Part shown: positions 44,791 through 54,260 of the stretch, one piece after another
How the letters are laid out: the number at the start of each line of letters is the position of its first letter
Numbering within the stretch: the stretch's first letter is position 1
NCBI GenBank assembly: GCA_013360745.1
Contig: JABWBA010000005.1
Coordinates: 1 to 64,000, forward strand
DNA length: 64,000 bases
Reading direction: 5' to 3'
Source: Chthonomonadales bacterium
GTDB lineage: Bacteria > Armatimonadota > Chthonomonadetes > Chthonomonadales > CAJBBX01
Position numbers and translations under genes: made by a program
The notes under the pieces: model-generated
The model's database searches: none
What the model was told of the DNA's origin: nothing
Seen by the model: the letters and a program-made list of their open reading frames with translations, nothing else

Positions 44791-45888
44791 ATGATACGGA
44801 TAGTCCGATACCCGGCGAGGCGGAGCCTCATCCATCTGGCAATATTGGGCGGGATGGCGCTGGCCGTCGCTCCGGTGCGCGGAATGCCGGTCGAGGACTA
44901 CCTCAAGTACCGTCGGCAGCTCGCGTACGATCCTCGCCTCACCTACGAAGCCGCCTCGGCGGATTGGGCTGCACACTACGGCAAGGCCTTCGAGATCCGC
45001 GGGGCGCTGAACGGTTTCATTGAGGGCTCCGAACGCCTGACATTTATGATCACGCTGGACGGCGGCACGGCCCTGGCGCTTGTGGCGCCGCCAGCCGAGA
45101 GAGCGCTGCTCGCGCGAGCAGGCGGGACCCGCATTCGGGCCTTGATCACCCCGGAAAAGGATGGGGCGCGCGGGTCAGCGCCGGTCCGTGTTCTTGCCGC
45201 AGCGGACGATTCCGAAGTCACCTATCGGGAGAAGATCGCCAGCGAACAAGAGGCTCGCAGGAAGGCCCGTATCACTGCGTCGCGACATACGACTGCGTCA
45301 AGAACGATCGCAGCCGGCCGCGGCGTGAGCCTGCGGCCGATGAACAGCCTGCTTCAGGGTGTTTCCGATATGGCCCGCAAGTACCTCTCTCCTGAGGCCC
45401 AGTCCATCTATCCCCACTACGCGGCGTTCATCATCCGCCATAACAAGCGCCTCAGCAGGGACGAAGTCGATGCCATTACCGTCGGCATCCTCTACTACTC
45501 CCAGCGCCATCGGGTCGATCCCCGTCTGGTCGTCGCTCTGATCATCGCCGAATCGGACTTCCGGCCCCGGACCACCTCGCATAAAGGGGCGATGGGGCTC
45601 GGACAGATCATGCCGGACGAGGCCCGATCCTTCAAGCTGACCGATCCCTATGATCCGATCCAGAACATCCGCGCTGCGGTCAACATGATCCGCATGAAGC
45701 TCGATATGTATCGGGAAGGCGACCAGCCCGCAGGGCAGTATACGGTACGCCAGATCAGCCTCGCGATGGCCGCCTACAACGCTGGGGCCGGCGCCGTCCG
45801 AAAGCATGGCGGCATCCCGCCGTACCGGGAGACCCAGCGGTACGTTCAGCGTGTGCTCAGCCTCTATAAGGCGCTCTGCGGCGCCTGA
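44791..45888 (+). CDS. Lytic transglycosylase, SLT family
   Basis: A 365-residue exported peptidoglycan lyase. Residues 1-27 form a signal peptide (HLAILGGMALAVAPVRG). A beta-rich N-terminal region (about 55-160) of unknown role precedes the SLT domain (about 225-350): catalytic Glu254 in IIAESDFRP, then HKGAMGLGQIMP and MAAYNAGAGAV. It cuts glycan strands to form anhydromuropeptides. ATG 44791 has AGGAG only 4 nt upstream, a tight spacing. It stands directly after the tRNA terminator, with no clear promoter of its own. Confidence 0.9.
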   Translation: MIRIVRYPARRSLIHLAILGGMALAVAPVRGMPVEDYLKYRRQLAYDPRLTYEAASADWAAHYGKAFEIRGALNGFIEGSERLTFMITLDGGTALALVAPPAERALLARAGGTRIRALITPEKDGARGSAPVRVLAAADDSEVTYREKIASEQEARRKARITASRHTTASRTIAAGRGVSLRPMNSLLQGVSDMARKYLSPEAQSIYPHYAAFIIRHNKRLSRDEVDAITVGILYYSQRHRVDPRLVVALIIAESDFRPRTTSHKGAMGLGQIMPDEARSFKLTDPYDPIQNIRAAVNMIRMKLDMYREGDQPAGQYTVRQISLAMAAYNAGAGAVRKHGGIPPYRETQRYVQRVLSLYKALCGA

Positions 45889-45906
45889 GACGGTACGCGT
45901 TTCGCC

Positions 45907-46704
45907 CTATCGCGCCCCGCACGCCTGCAAGCACGCCTGCATATGGCCCCGCGACTCGGCGGCGATGGTGATGCACTGCTCCAGTGGCAGGTCCTTGGCG
46001 CCGATGACCTCGAGATCGACCGGGCCGGCGTAGCCAGCCTCATGCAGAACCCGAATATAGCCGACCAGGTCGATATCGCCTCTGCCATTGGCCTGCAGCG
46101 GGGGCGGACCGGGGTTCTGCTGTCGGCCGCGGCAGTCCCGAATGTGCACGTGCTTGACACGGCTCACGACGGCTGCGATGGCCTCGACCGGGTTCTCGCC
46201 GCCGCGATGGATGTGGGACGGGTCCATGTCGATCCCGAACGCCGGAGAGGTGATCGCCTCCATCGCCGCCAGAGTGGTCGGCGTATTCCAGATGGCGGCG
46301 CCGACGTGCGCTTTGACGCATAACGTCACGCCATACCGCTCCGCCATCTCGGAGAGCTGGCCGAGCGAATCGATCCGTTCGGCCAGCGATGCAGCGTCGC
46401 CGGATGTGCCTCCCGGACCGCAGTTGATGATTGGGATGCCGATCTCGACGGCCGCCTGAAACGCCGTCTCCATGACGAGCGGATCCTGGGACGGCTGCTC
46501 CATGGCGAGGAGCTCGAGGCCGTACTCCCGGGAGAGCCGTTTGATCTCCTCAGCCGTCTCCTGCCACCGGTTCAGTACGAGGTGTTCGCTCATGCCGTCG
46601 ATGGCGGAGAGCTCAATCCCGTCGTATCCGGCCATCGCGGTGTACTTGAAGGCGGTCTCCATGTCGAAGCCGCCGAAGAGAACAGAGTTTGCGCCTAATC
46701 TCAC
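45907..46704 (-). CDS. Sugar phosphate isomerase/epimerase-type TIM-barrel protein
   Basis: A 265-residue xylose-isomerase-like (AP endonuclease family 2) protein. It starts MRLGANSVLFGG and has FKYTAMAGYDGIELS, AFGIDMDPSHIHRGGENP and VKHVHIRDCRG, where D/H/E side chains bind metal. Homologues include inosose isomerase and hydroxypyruvate isomerase, often next to Gfo/Idh/MocA oxidoreductases. The GTG at 46704 follows GGGGGCG. It is divergent from the acyl-CoA synthetase gene, with about 160 bp between them; a TACAAT at 46802-46807 lies there without a good -35. Confidence 0.85.
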   Translation of the reverse strand: MRLGANSVLFGGFDMETAFKYTAMAGYDGIELSAIDGMSEHLVLNRWQETAEEIKRLSREYGLELLAMEQPSQDPLVMETAFQAAVEIGIPIINCGPGGTSGDAASLAERIDSLGQLSEMAERYGVTLCVKAHVGAAIWNTPTTLAAMEAITSPAFGIDMDPSHIHRGGENPVEAIAAVVSRVKHVHIRDCRGRQQNPGPPPLQANGRGDIDLVGYIRVLHEAGYAGPVDLEVIGAKDLPLEQCITIAAESRGHMQACLQACGAR

Positions 46705-46863
46705 GATCGCCCCCTGCCAGACAGTATTCCTGACTCCAGTCTACCCGCCGGAGGAGCCGCGCGCTGTCGATGGAACGGAGGGCGCTCAGGCCAGGCGAAG
46801 GTACAATAGAATGGTCCACGGCGGCGATGTCGCGGGCCGAAAGCACGCCCGCGAGGTACCGCG

Positions 46864-49602
46864 ATGACCCATACCGGCAAGACACAGCTCGAGACGGCTC
46901 ACGACATCCTGCGACAGGGCGAGAAGCCTCTCGGGGCGTTCTTCGCACCGAAGGCGGTGGCGGTGATCGGAGCCTCGGAGGACCCGGGCAGCGTCGGACG
47001 GACCCTGCTCTGGAACATCGTCAGCAGCCCCTTCGGCGGCATGGTGTTTCCCGTCAACCCCAAGCGGGCGAGCGTCCTCGGAATCAAGGCGTATCCCACC
47101 ATCGGCGACGTCCCCGAGCCCGTCGATCTGGCCGTGATCGCGACGCCGGCGCGGACCGTTCCCGGCATCATCGCCCAGTGCGGCGAGGCCGGCATCCGGG
47201 CCGCGATCGTCATCTCCGCCGGATTCAAGGAGATCGGCCCGGAGGGGATCGAACTGGAGCGCCAGACGCTGGAGAACGCCCGCCGGCACCGGATGCGGAT
47301 CATCGGCCCCAACTGCCTGGGTCTGATGTGCCCGCCGACCGGCCTCAACGCGACGTTCGCTGCGGCCATGGCCCGGCCCGGCACAGTCGGGTTCATCAGT
47401 CAGAGCGGCGCGCTGTGCACATCGGTACTCGATTGGAGTCTGAAGGAACTCGTGGGCTTCAGCGCGTTCGTCTCCATCGGTTCCATGGCCGACGTCGGCT
47501 GGGGCGACCTGATCGACTACCTTGGCGACGATCCGCAGACGCGAAGCATCGTGATCTACATGGAATCCATCGGCAACGCCCGCTCTTTCCTCACCGCGGC
47601 GCGTGAGGTTGCGCTCTCCAAACCGATCATCGTGATCAAGGCGGGACGGACCGCCCAGGCTGCCAAGGCGGCGGCCTCTCATACGGGGGCGCTCACGGGC
47701 TCCGATGAGGTCCTCGATGCCGCGTTTCGGCGATCCGGGGTACTGCGGGTCGATCGAATCTCCGACCTATTCTATATGGCCGAAATCCTGGCGCGCCAGC
47801 CCCGTCCAAAGGGACCCCGCCTCACCATCCTGACCAATGCGGGCGGGCCGGGCGTCCTCGCGACCGACGCGCTGATTACCGCAGGCGGCGAGCTGTCGGC
47901 GCTGACCGAACAGACTATCGAGGAGCTGGACGCGGTCCTGCCGCCGCAGTGGAGCCATTCCAACCCGATCGATATCCTGGGCGACGCCAGCCCGGAGCGA
48001 TATGCTCGAGCCGTGGAGATCGCCGCGAAGGACGAGGCGAGCGACGGCCTCCTCGTTGTCCTGACGCCCCAGGCGATGACGGATCCCACCCAGACTGCGG
48101 AGCTGCTCCGCCCCTACGCCCAGGGCGCCGGCAAGCCTCTATTGGCCAGCTGGATGGGCGGGGCCGATATCATGGCGGGCGAGAGCATTCTGAACCATGC
48201 AGGCATCCCCACGTTCCCCTTCCCCGATAGCGGGACCCTGGCGTTCAACTACATGTGGCAGTACAGCTACAACCTCAGGGGTATCTATGAGACGCCCACC
48301 GCCGCGCACGGAGGCGATGATCCGGCGAACGAGAGAGAGGCCGCGGACCTCATTGATCGGATCCGCCGCTCGGGCCGGACGATCCTGACCGAGCACGAAT
48401 CCAAGCAGCTGATGGGCATCTACGGCATTCCGACGGTGGAGACCCGCCTCGCAGACTCTCCGGAAGCAGCCGTGGCCGCCGCAGAGGCGATCGGATATCC
48501 CGTTGTCCTCAAACTCCACTCCGAGACGATCACCCATAAGACCGACGTGGGAGGCGTGCGGTTGGACCTTCAGGACGCCGATGGGGTGCGATCGGCGTTC
48601 GACGCGATCCGTCTCGGCGCCGAAGCTGCCGGAGGCGCGGAGGCGTTCCTCGGGGTCACCGTACAGCCCATGGTCCGGCGCGAGGGCTACGAGATCATCC
48701 TCGGCAGCAGCATCGACCCCCAGTTCGGGCCCGTACTGCTCTTCGGCTCCGGCGGCCAGCTGGTCGAGGTGTACAAGGACCGGGCGCTCAGCCTTCCGCC
48801 CTTGACGACGACGCTCGCTCGGCGCGCCATGGAACAGACCCGGATCTATCGGGCGCTGCGCGGCGTGCGCGGTCGCAAGCCGGTCGATCTGGAGGCGCTG
48901 GAGCAGCTGATGGTTCGCTTCTCCTATCTGGCTGTCGAGCAGCGATGGATCAAGGAGATCGATATCAACCCGCTTCTCGCATCGCCGGAGGGGCTGATCG
49001 CCCTCGACGCACGGGTGGTGCTTTTCGATAGGGATACGACCGAGGATGAGCTCCCAAAGCTGGCCATCCGGCCGTATCCGACCCGGTACGTGGCCAACTG
49101 GGCGTTCGCCGACGGTCAGGAGATCACGATCCGCCCCATCCGACCGGACGATGAACCACTCGTGGTGGAGTTCCATGAGAGTCTATCGGAGCAGAGCGTC
49201 CATCTCCGCTACTTCCACGCCATGAAGCTCAGCCAGAGAACCGCGCACGATCGGATGATCCGCATCTGCTTCAACGATTACGATCGGGAGATCGCGCTGG
49301 TCGCGGAAAGGACCGATCCCGACAGCGGCGCACGCTCGATCCTCGGCGTGGCCAGGCTGAGCCAGCTGTATGGAACCAGGGATGCTGAGTTCTCGATGCT
49401 GATCAACGACCGCTGGCACCACAAGGGGCTGGGGACCGAACTGCTGCGACGCCTCATCCAGGTAGGCCGCGACGAGAACGTCGAACGGATCAAGGCCGAT
49501 ATTCTTGGAGAGAACTATGTCATGCAGCACGTCTGCGAAAAGGTGGGCTTCACCCTTACGCGGGGCGCCGACGGCATGGTCGAAGCCGAACTGATCCTCT
49601 AG
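46864..49602 (+). CDS. NDP-forming acyl-CoA synthetase fused to GNAT acetyltransferase
   Basis: A 912-residue fusion. The alpha-like part has a CoA-binding start ([21 protein letters not shown]), the phosphorylated-histidine motif S-H273-T-G-A-L, and [17 protein letters not shown]. The beta-like ATP-grasp part follows (about 490-730, [21 protein letters not shown]). The C-terminus (about 760-912) is a GNAT domain ([28 protein letters not shown]). Such proteins make acetyl-CoA from acetate or, when synthetase-dead, act as the lysine acetyltransferase Pat. The histidine is intact, so both activities are possible. Start ATG 46864 has GCGAGG upstream. Confidence 0.9.
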   Translation: MTHTGKTQLETAHDILRQGEKPLGAFFAPKAVAVIGASEDPGSVGRTLLWNIVSSPFGGMVFPVNPKRASVLGIKAYPTIGDVPEPVDLAVIATPARTVPGIIAQCGEAGIRAAIVISAGFKEIGPEGIELERQTLENARRHRMRIIGPNCLGLMCPPTGLNATFAAAMARPGTVGFISQSGALCTSVLDWSLKELVGFSAFVSIGSMADVGWGDLIDYLGDDPQTRSIVIYMESIGNARSFLTAAREVALSKPIIVIKAGRTAQAAKAAASHTGALTGSDEVLDAAFRRSGVLRVDRISDLFYMAEILARQPRPKGPRLTILTNAGGPGVLATDALITAGGELSALTEQTIEELDAVLPPQWSHSNPIDILGDASPERYARAVEIAAKDEASDGLLVVLTPQAMTDPTQTAELLRPYAQGAGKPLLASWMGGADIMAGESILNHAGIPTFPFPDSGTLAFNYMWQYSYNLRGIYETPTAAHGGDDPANEREAADLIDRIRRSGRTILTEHESKQLMGIYGIPTVETRLADSPEAAVAAAEAIGYPVVLKLHSETITHKTDVGGVRLDLQDADGVRSAFDAIRLGAEAAGGAEAFLGVTVQPMVRREGYEIILGSSIDPQFGPVLLFGSGGQLVEVYKDRALSLPPLTTTLARRAMEQTRIYRALRGVRGRKPVDLEALEQLMVRFSYLAVEQRWIKEIDINPLLASPEGLIALDARVVLFDRDTTEDELPKLAIRPYPTRYVANWAFADGQEITIRPIRPDDEPLVVEFHESLSEQSVHLRYFHAMKLSQRTAHDRMIRICFNDYDREIALVAERTDPDSGARSILGVARLSQLYGTRDAEFSMLINDRWHHKGLGTELLRRLIQVGRDENVERIKADILGENYVMQHVCEKVGFTLTRGADGMVEAELIL

Positions 49603-49615
49603 ACCACGGGTCGAG

Positions 49616-49738
49616 ATGTCGGGACCGCCCTGTACCCCGGTCGTCGAGATCCATCCGACCCTGACGCCCGAGCGGCAGCGCTATGCCGCACTGGGCGGTC
49701 CGAATCTCGACGTCACGGGGGCTCCCGATGATCGGTAG
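49616..49738 (+). CDS. Possible 40-residue protein
   Basis: An ATG-started frame of 40 codons between the synthetase stop and the HtrA-like start, overlapping the latter by 11 nt. It starts MSGPPCTPVVEIHP and ends DVTGAPDDR. No good ribosome site and no family recognised. It may be noise, but its stop overlaps the next start in the manner of coupled genes. Confidence 0.25.
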   Translation: MSGPPCTPVVEIHPTLTPERQRYAALGGPNLDVTGAPDDR

Positions 49739-51065
49739 GATCGGCCGGCCCGTTCGGGGGCTGCTGATCGCCCTGTTCGTCGGGATCCTGCTGATGGGCG
49801 GGGCACAGATCGTCACCCGCGTCCGCCGGTTCGAAGAAGGCGGCTGGAACGGCCCCCTGACGCTGGCGAAGCCGTCCCTGCCGCATGCTGGATCCGGCAT
49901 CGTCGTCACGGACGACGGCCATATCCTGACGGCATCCTCGCTGTTGGAGGGAGCGGTCACGATCGCGGTGGAAGTCTCCGATCAGGATCGGCGCTATCAC
50001 TATGTCGCTGATGTGCTTGCCAGTGATCCGACCACCGGCCTCGCGTTGTTGAAGATACCGGCGCCGACAAAACGGACGATGATGTGGAGCCGCGTTCCCG
50101 TTCCGGACAACCGGACGCCGGTGCAGGTCATGGGTTGGCCTCTCCTTGCGGCGGTAGGGGCGGCCGTGCACGAGAGCGATGCCACCGTCTCGGCCAACGA
50201 ACTCGCAGGGTCCTCGCTCCAATATTGCCTGGGCGCGGGATTCGAGGGCGCCCCTGTGATCAGTGCGTCAGGCAACGCCGTCGGTATCGTCGTTCGGACC
50301 AGCGTCGGGAACGACCTCGACCCCTATCCCCGGGTGATCGGTGCGGACGAAGTGGCCCGGTTCCTGGACGGATTCGACATCGAGCTTCGACGCGGCAGCG
50401 ACGTCCTCAGGCGACCCTGGCGCGTACGACTTCGCCAGATTCAGAACTGCACCGTGCAGGTGGAACGGATGCCCCCGCTGCGACGGGCCGCGATACCCGT
50501 TCTCGCGTGGCGAACCCGAGCGCCCGCCGACGATCTCATCGATCTTGCGGTTCGTTCGCAGGAGCGGGACATCGTCGTCTATGGCTGGCGACCGCCTGCC
50601 CGGATCGCCGGGTGGCGCCTGACTCCGACTGCCGGTGCGCTTCAAAAGGCGAGCGATCTTCGTTACGAGCGCTCCCCTGGCCCGATGGTATTCCCGCGCA
50701 CGCTCCGGACTCCCTATGGCCTGTACCGGCTCACGCTTCGCGGAGAGCTCACCTGCCGCACCGGCCCGGCAGAGCAGATCCGGAACCTGACCGAGGCCAA
50801 CGGGCTGAGGCCGTTCTGGGCGCGAGGGGCGTTCGAGGCGTCGAAGGACGGGCAGGTGGTTCTGGTGGGCAACGCCCTGCTTGCGGCGCGATCCGGAGCC
50901 GTCCTGTGGCGTCTATCTGTTCGACCAACCGACCCCGTGGCCTTGATGCCTGATGGCCGCAGCGTGATCATCGCTCGCAGTCTCGGGGCGAATCGAGGCT
51001 GTGTTGAGCGCTGGAATCTGCCCGCGATCGCAGGCGTATCGGGTCGCGGTGGGGCTACTCCATAA
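49728..51065 (+). CDS. HtrA-like trypsin-fold protein lacking the catalytic triad
   Basis: A 445-residue membrane-anchored protein. An N-terminal helix (about 9-29, GLLIALFVGILLMGGAQIV) is followed by a trypsin fold like HtrA: GSGIVVTDDGHILTASSLL, DPTTGLALLKIPAP and GAGFEGAPVISASGNAVGI. The canonical His (LTNNHVV) reads LTASSLL, the catalytic Asp (TDLAVLK) reads TGLALLK, and the Ser (GNSGGP) reads FEGAP, so all three triad residues are replaced. It is therefore a pseudoprotease, perhaps a binding scaffold. The C-terminal half (about 230-445) is beta-rich and unrecognised; no PDZ domain is evident. ATG 49728 gives the anchor. Confidence 0.7.
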   Translation: MIGRIGRPVRGLLIALFVGILLMGGAQIVTRVRRFEEGGWNGPLTLAKPSLPHAGSGIVVTDDGHILTASSLLEGAVTIAVEVSDQDRRYHYVADVLASDPTTGLALLKIPAPTKRTMMWSRVPVPDNRTPVQVMGWPLLAAVGAAVHESDATVSANELAGSSLQYCLGAGFEGAPVISASGNAVGIVVRTSVGNDLDPYPRVIGADEVARFLDGFDIELRRGSDVLRRPWRVRLRQIQNCTVQVERMPPLRRAAIPVLAWRTRAPADDLIDLAVRSQERDIVVYGWRPPARIAGWRLTPTAGALQKASDLRYERSPGPMVFPRTLRTPYGLYRLTLRGELTCRTGPAEQIRNLTEANGLRPFWARGAFEASKDGQVVLVGNALLAARSGAVLWRLSVRPTDPVALMPDGRSVIIARSLGANRGCVERWNLPAIAGVSGRGGATP

Positions 51066-51378
51066 GAAACGACATCTCGAGGGGCTGGACCGGCTGACCC
51101 CCGTGCGCAGCGTCGGTCGGGCTGTCGAGGTAGTTCTGCATGAACACCTGCCAGCGATCGTGCACCTCAGATTTGGCCAGGTAGTCGCAGGCCGCCTGCC
51201 AGTCGTCGCATTCCAGGTAGCCGAACTCGACGCCATCGGGCGCGAGCCAGAGGCTGTAGTTTCGGATGCCTGCGGCCCGCAGCTCCGAGAGGAGTTCCGG
51301 CCAGACTTCCTGATGAAGCCGTTTGTACTCTTCGATCTTATCTGGCTTTACCCTGAGCAAAAGCCCAACGCGCTGCAT
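51055..51378 (-). CDS. rhaM: L-rhamnose mutarotase
   Basis: A 107-residue enzyme that interconverts alpha- and beta-anomers of L-rhamnose. Family segments are LLLRVKPDKIEEYKRLH, EVWPELLSELRAAGIRNYSLWL and FGYLECDDW, with length typical (about 104). ATG 51378 has AAGGAGG 7 nt upstream. Its stop overlaps the convergent HtrA-like stop by 11 nt. The heparinase-like gene upstream on the same strand ends 67 nt before it, so they may share a transcript; this points to rhamnose-containing polysaccharides. No rhaA/B/D is in the window. Confidence 0.9.
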   Translation of the reverse strand: MQRVGLLLRVKPDKIEEYKRLHQEVWPELLSELRAAGIRNYSLWLAPDGVEFGYLECDDWQAACDYLAKSEVHDRWQVFMQNYLDSPTDAAHGGQPVQPLEMSFLME

Positions 51379-51445
51379 GATTGCCTCCTTCCGCCGCGGT
51401 TCGAGCCGGGGCGCCATCGGGTCGAGGATACCCTCTCCCGAGGGC

Positions 51446-54208
51446 TCAACGGATGGGAACCGCCCGTCCCTTGATCGTAAGAGCCTCGATCCGGTCCTTG
51501 CCGCGAACCGCGCGAGCCCTGCCGCGATCGAGGCGGACTTCCACGATCGATCGGGTGTCGGGCCCTTTGAGGCGGAGCTGGACCTCGCCGCAGGTGATGC
51601 CTGCTCCGCCAGACAGGCTGATGTATCGGGGTGCGCCGTCCCGGTCGAGCGTGATGCGGCACAAGCCCGGATCGACTTCCACCTGTCGCTCTGGGATCCA
51701 TATGCGCGCTGGTCCGGCGGCCGCATCGCCGATGATCACGATGTCGGTCTGTCCGTCCGATCGGCGGACTTCCAGTGCAGCGTCCCCATAGGGGGCGGCC
51801 TGCGAGCCGGACGAGGTCCGACGTTCTGTGGACAGTCTCCGGGCGCCCGATAGCGCAGGTGCGCCGTCGTGCGGGGCGAGGATCGAGAGGAAGGCCGAGG
51901 ACAGGTCGACGCCACGCCTTCGGACCACGAGCCTCGGCACCCATAACTCCTCGGTGGCGTTGTAGCCGCCGATCGCGATCCAGCCCTCGCAGGCGCCGGC
52001 CTCGGCCCCTCTGGTGAAGTCGTAATGGTCGAGAACGACCTTCCGTTCGGGCGGTATCAGTTTATACCGGTCCTGGATCTCCCAGCGCGCCCGAAATCCC
52101 TCCTCCGGCGCCGATCCCATCCGGAACGCTCGCATCTGCGTCGCATGGCCGTAGTCCGATTCAGGGGCGAGGCTAAGGCCGTCAAGCGTGAGCGTGCCGA
52201 AGTGGCTGTGCTGAAAGCGCACGTGCTCCGAACCACCCTCGACCCGCAGCAAATCGACCACGTAGAAACCGTTATCCGCTATGTCGCATAGCACGGCCGT
52301 GCGTTCAAACCGGCGGGCGGACGCGGCTTCCGGACACGCCGCCGCGACGGCATGGGTGCTCTCTCCATCCGCCCATAGCGTGCATGCGCCCGAGGCGGTC
52401 TTCTGATTTGCGCCGTCGATGACCACGGTATTATGGGCGGCCGTTCGCGTGTACCAAACCGCTCGCGGCGCTTCCCAACCCCCGAACTGCACCGGCGGAT
52501 AGCCCAGCTCCGGCAGCAGGTCGAGTCCGCGGGCAAACAACCCGAGGTTCAGCGCATCGAAATGCCCATGGGCGCCTCCCGCGTCGTAGTCGAGCCAGAG
52601 CGCTCGGGCATGATCCCCGACCCCGCTGCGGAGTATTGCCAGACGCCACTGCTCCTTGTTGACGCTGCCAACAACGGGCTCCGGACCGAAGCGCCGAACG
52701 GCAGCGGCGACCTTTCGTCGGAAGGGGGCTGCATCCGAGCTGAACAGATCGTGAGGCAAACCGTCCACCGTCCGCCCGTTGGCGAGGTAGGCCACCTGGA
52801 GGAACGCCGGATCGCCTGTTGCGTCGGCGAGAGCGCCCATCAGGGTGAACGAGGACGGTTGGAGCCCCGGCACACGGCTGAAGCTCGCGCCCACATATTG
52901 CGTCACCGGCGCCGCATATCCGCCCGTGTCGCCCGATTGCGGGTAGTACCGGCCGAAGCACCATGTGTCGATGTGGAATCGAAACATATCCTTGATGCGC
53001 GGATGCCGCTGCAGCAGGTCCTTCAGGAGCGAGCGGTCGATCCTCGCGAGGGATGCCAGGAACTCGGCAACGCCCTGGATGGTGTATGCGGTATAGCCCG
53101 AGAGCCCTTTCTCTCCGGTTACGCCGTCGACTGCCGTGGCTTTATCGATCATCGGATCGACGATCGTCATCACATCGGTTCGGTTTTCGGGCCAACCGAG
53201 GACCATCATGATGGTGGCCAGCGCGATCTCCGTCCGGGGGTAGTTGGAGTAGATACGCTCTCGATGGGCGAGGGCATGCCGCAGGATTCCGTCCTCGATG
53301 TTCGTACGGACGTCCGCCCAGGTCGCCTTGGGATTCGCCAGGCCGTGGTTCCTGGCCTGTGCACTGAGGAACTCAGTGAGTGCGGTGTCACCCGGCAGCG
53401 CGTCCCGGATCTGGTCGTACGCCTCCGCGAGCTGCCTCGTCTCCTCACAGGCATCGTGCCATGTGGAGACATAGCCGGCGCGGGGCGGACCCTCGTACAT
53501 GACGCCTTGCTTGCCGAAGTCGAAGGAGGGATAGAGATCCGCGATTCGGTCCAGAAGAACGGCGGCCTTATGGGCGTAGGCGGTATCGCCGGTGACCGTG
53601 TACGCGTTGGCCAGCAGGACAACACCTCCATAGACCGCCTGCTTCCACTGGCCATAGATCAAATAGGCCCCGATGAATCGCCATCGTTTGTCGCCGTCGA
53701 CGTAACCGTCGCCGTCATCGACCCCGAAGCCGTGCAGCGGATCGTCCGGGTTGGGATGCTCGGTGTTGTAGAGAAGGGAGCGATCCGCGAGTTTGGGATC
53801 GAAGACCCCGGACGGGTCGAGGCCAGAGCGGTAGTATCTGCCGAAGTCGTTCTTAGGGAAGGCCTCACGACAGTGCGGGCATCGCACCTTCCACGGCTCG
53901 TTGATGGCGTTCATCTGCCAGGTGTACATGGGCACGCTCTGGTGACAGGACGGACAATGGCCATTGGACCAGACCATCCATGATCGTTTGATCGTGGCTC
54001 CGAACATCAGGTTCCAGAGCTGAGCGTCGGTCATGGCGCTCCAGGGCTTGGCGGCGGCAACGATCCCGTCAGCCGCTTGCCTCGCCCATGGCTCTCGGGC
54101 GATGTTCGTCCTTGCCGCTCGTATCAGCCGGGGCGGCAGGAAGACGGAGTGTTCAGCGGGCGGGGTTATCCTCGATGGGAGGGTCAGGCAAAGGATCGAA
54201 AGCAACAA
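51446..54208 (-). CDS. Heparinase II/III-like exported polysaccharide lyase
   Basis: A 920-residue protein of the heparinase II/III group. A short hydrophobic start suggests a signal peptide. Two CxxC knuckles (CPSCHQ and CPHCRE, about residues 84-112) sit before an alpha/alpha barrel (about 190-470), where DACEETRQLAEAYDQIRD and NIEDGILRHALAHRERIYSN are typical. The C-terminal beta-sandwich has GAHGHFDALNLGLFARG and HNTVVIDGANQ, hallmark of family lyases. Substrate may be a uronic-acid polymer; rhamnose mutarotase downstream hints at rhamnogalacturonan- or ulvan-like material (inference). The start is TTG 54208 with CGGAG upstream; 52 nt separate it from the TPR gene. Confidence 0.8.
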   Translation of the reverse strand: MLLSILCLTLPSRITPPAEHSVFLPPRLIRAARTNIAREPWARQAADGIVAAAKPWSAMTDAQLWNLMFGATIKRSWMVWSNGHCPSCHQSVPMYTWQMNAINEPWKVRCPHCREAFPKNDFGRYYRSGLDPSGVFDPKLADRSLLYNTEHPNPDDPLHGFGVDDGDGYVDGDKRWRFIGAYLIYGQWKQAVYGGVVLLANAYTVTGDTAYAHKAAVLLDRIADLYPSFDFGKQGVMYEGPPRAGYVSTWHDACEETRQLAEAYDQIRDALPGDTALTEFLSAQARNHGLANPKATWADVRTNIEDGILRHALAHRERIYSNYPRTEIALATIMMVLGWPENRTDVMTIVDPMIDKATAVDGVTGEKGLSGYTAYTIQGVAEFLASLARIDRSLLKDLLQRHPRIKDMFRFHIDTWCFGRYYPQSGDTGGYAAPVTQYVGASFSRVPGLQPSSFTLMGALADATGDPAFLQVAYLANGRTVDGLPHDLFSSDAAPFRRKVAAAVRRFGPEPVVGSVNKEQWRLAILRSGVGDHARALWLDYDAGGAHGHFDALNLGLFARGLDLLPELGYPPVQFGGWEAPRAVWYTRTAAHNTVVIDGANQKTASGACTLWADGESTHAVAAACPEAASARRFERTAVLCDIADNGFYVVDLLRVEGGSEHVRFQHSHFGTLTLDGLSLAPESDYGHATQMRAFRMGSAPEEGFRARWEIQDRYKLIPPERKVVLDHYDFTRGAEAGACEGWIAIGGYNATEELWVPRLVVRRRGVDLSSAFLSILAPHDGAPALSGARRLSTERRTSSGSQAAPYGDAALEVRRSDGQTDIVIIGDAAAGPARIWIPERQVEVDPGLCRITLDRDGAPRYISLSGGAGITCGEVQLRLKGPDTRSIVEVRLDRGRARAVRGKDRIEALTIKGRAVPIR

Positions 54209-54260
54209 GGGCGCGCTCCGCTATATGGGGTCCCGGGCATCCGGCTGCCCGGCGGCAAGA

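Noticed and set aside
46802-46812. TACAATAGAAT upstream of the acyl-CoA synthetase gene
   Set aside because: No -35 at 16-18 bp and no TG extension, so not listed as a promoter.
52433-53983. Plus-strand open frame of 516 codons
   Set aside because: Antisense to the heparinase-like gene; no motif.
54233-54252. GC hairpin between the TPR and heparinase-like genes
   Set aside because: Six to seven base pairs, no U-run, and it may be chance at this GC content; not called a terminator.
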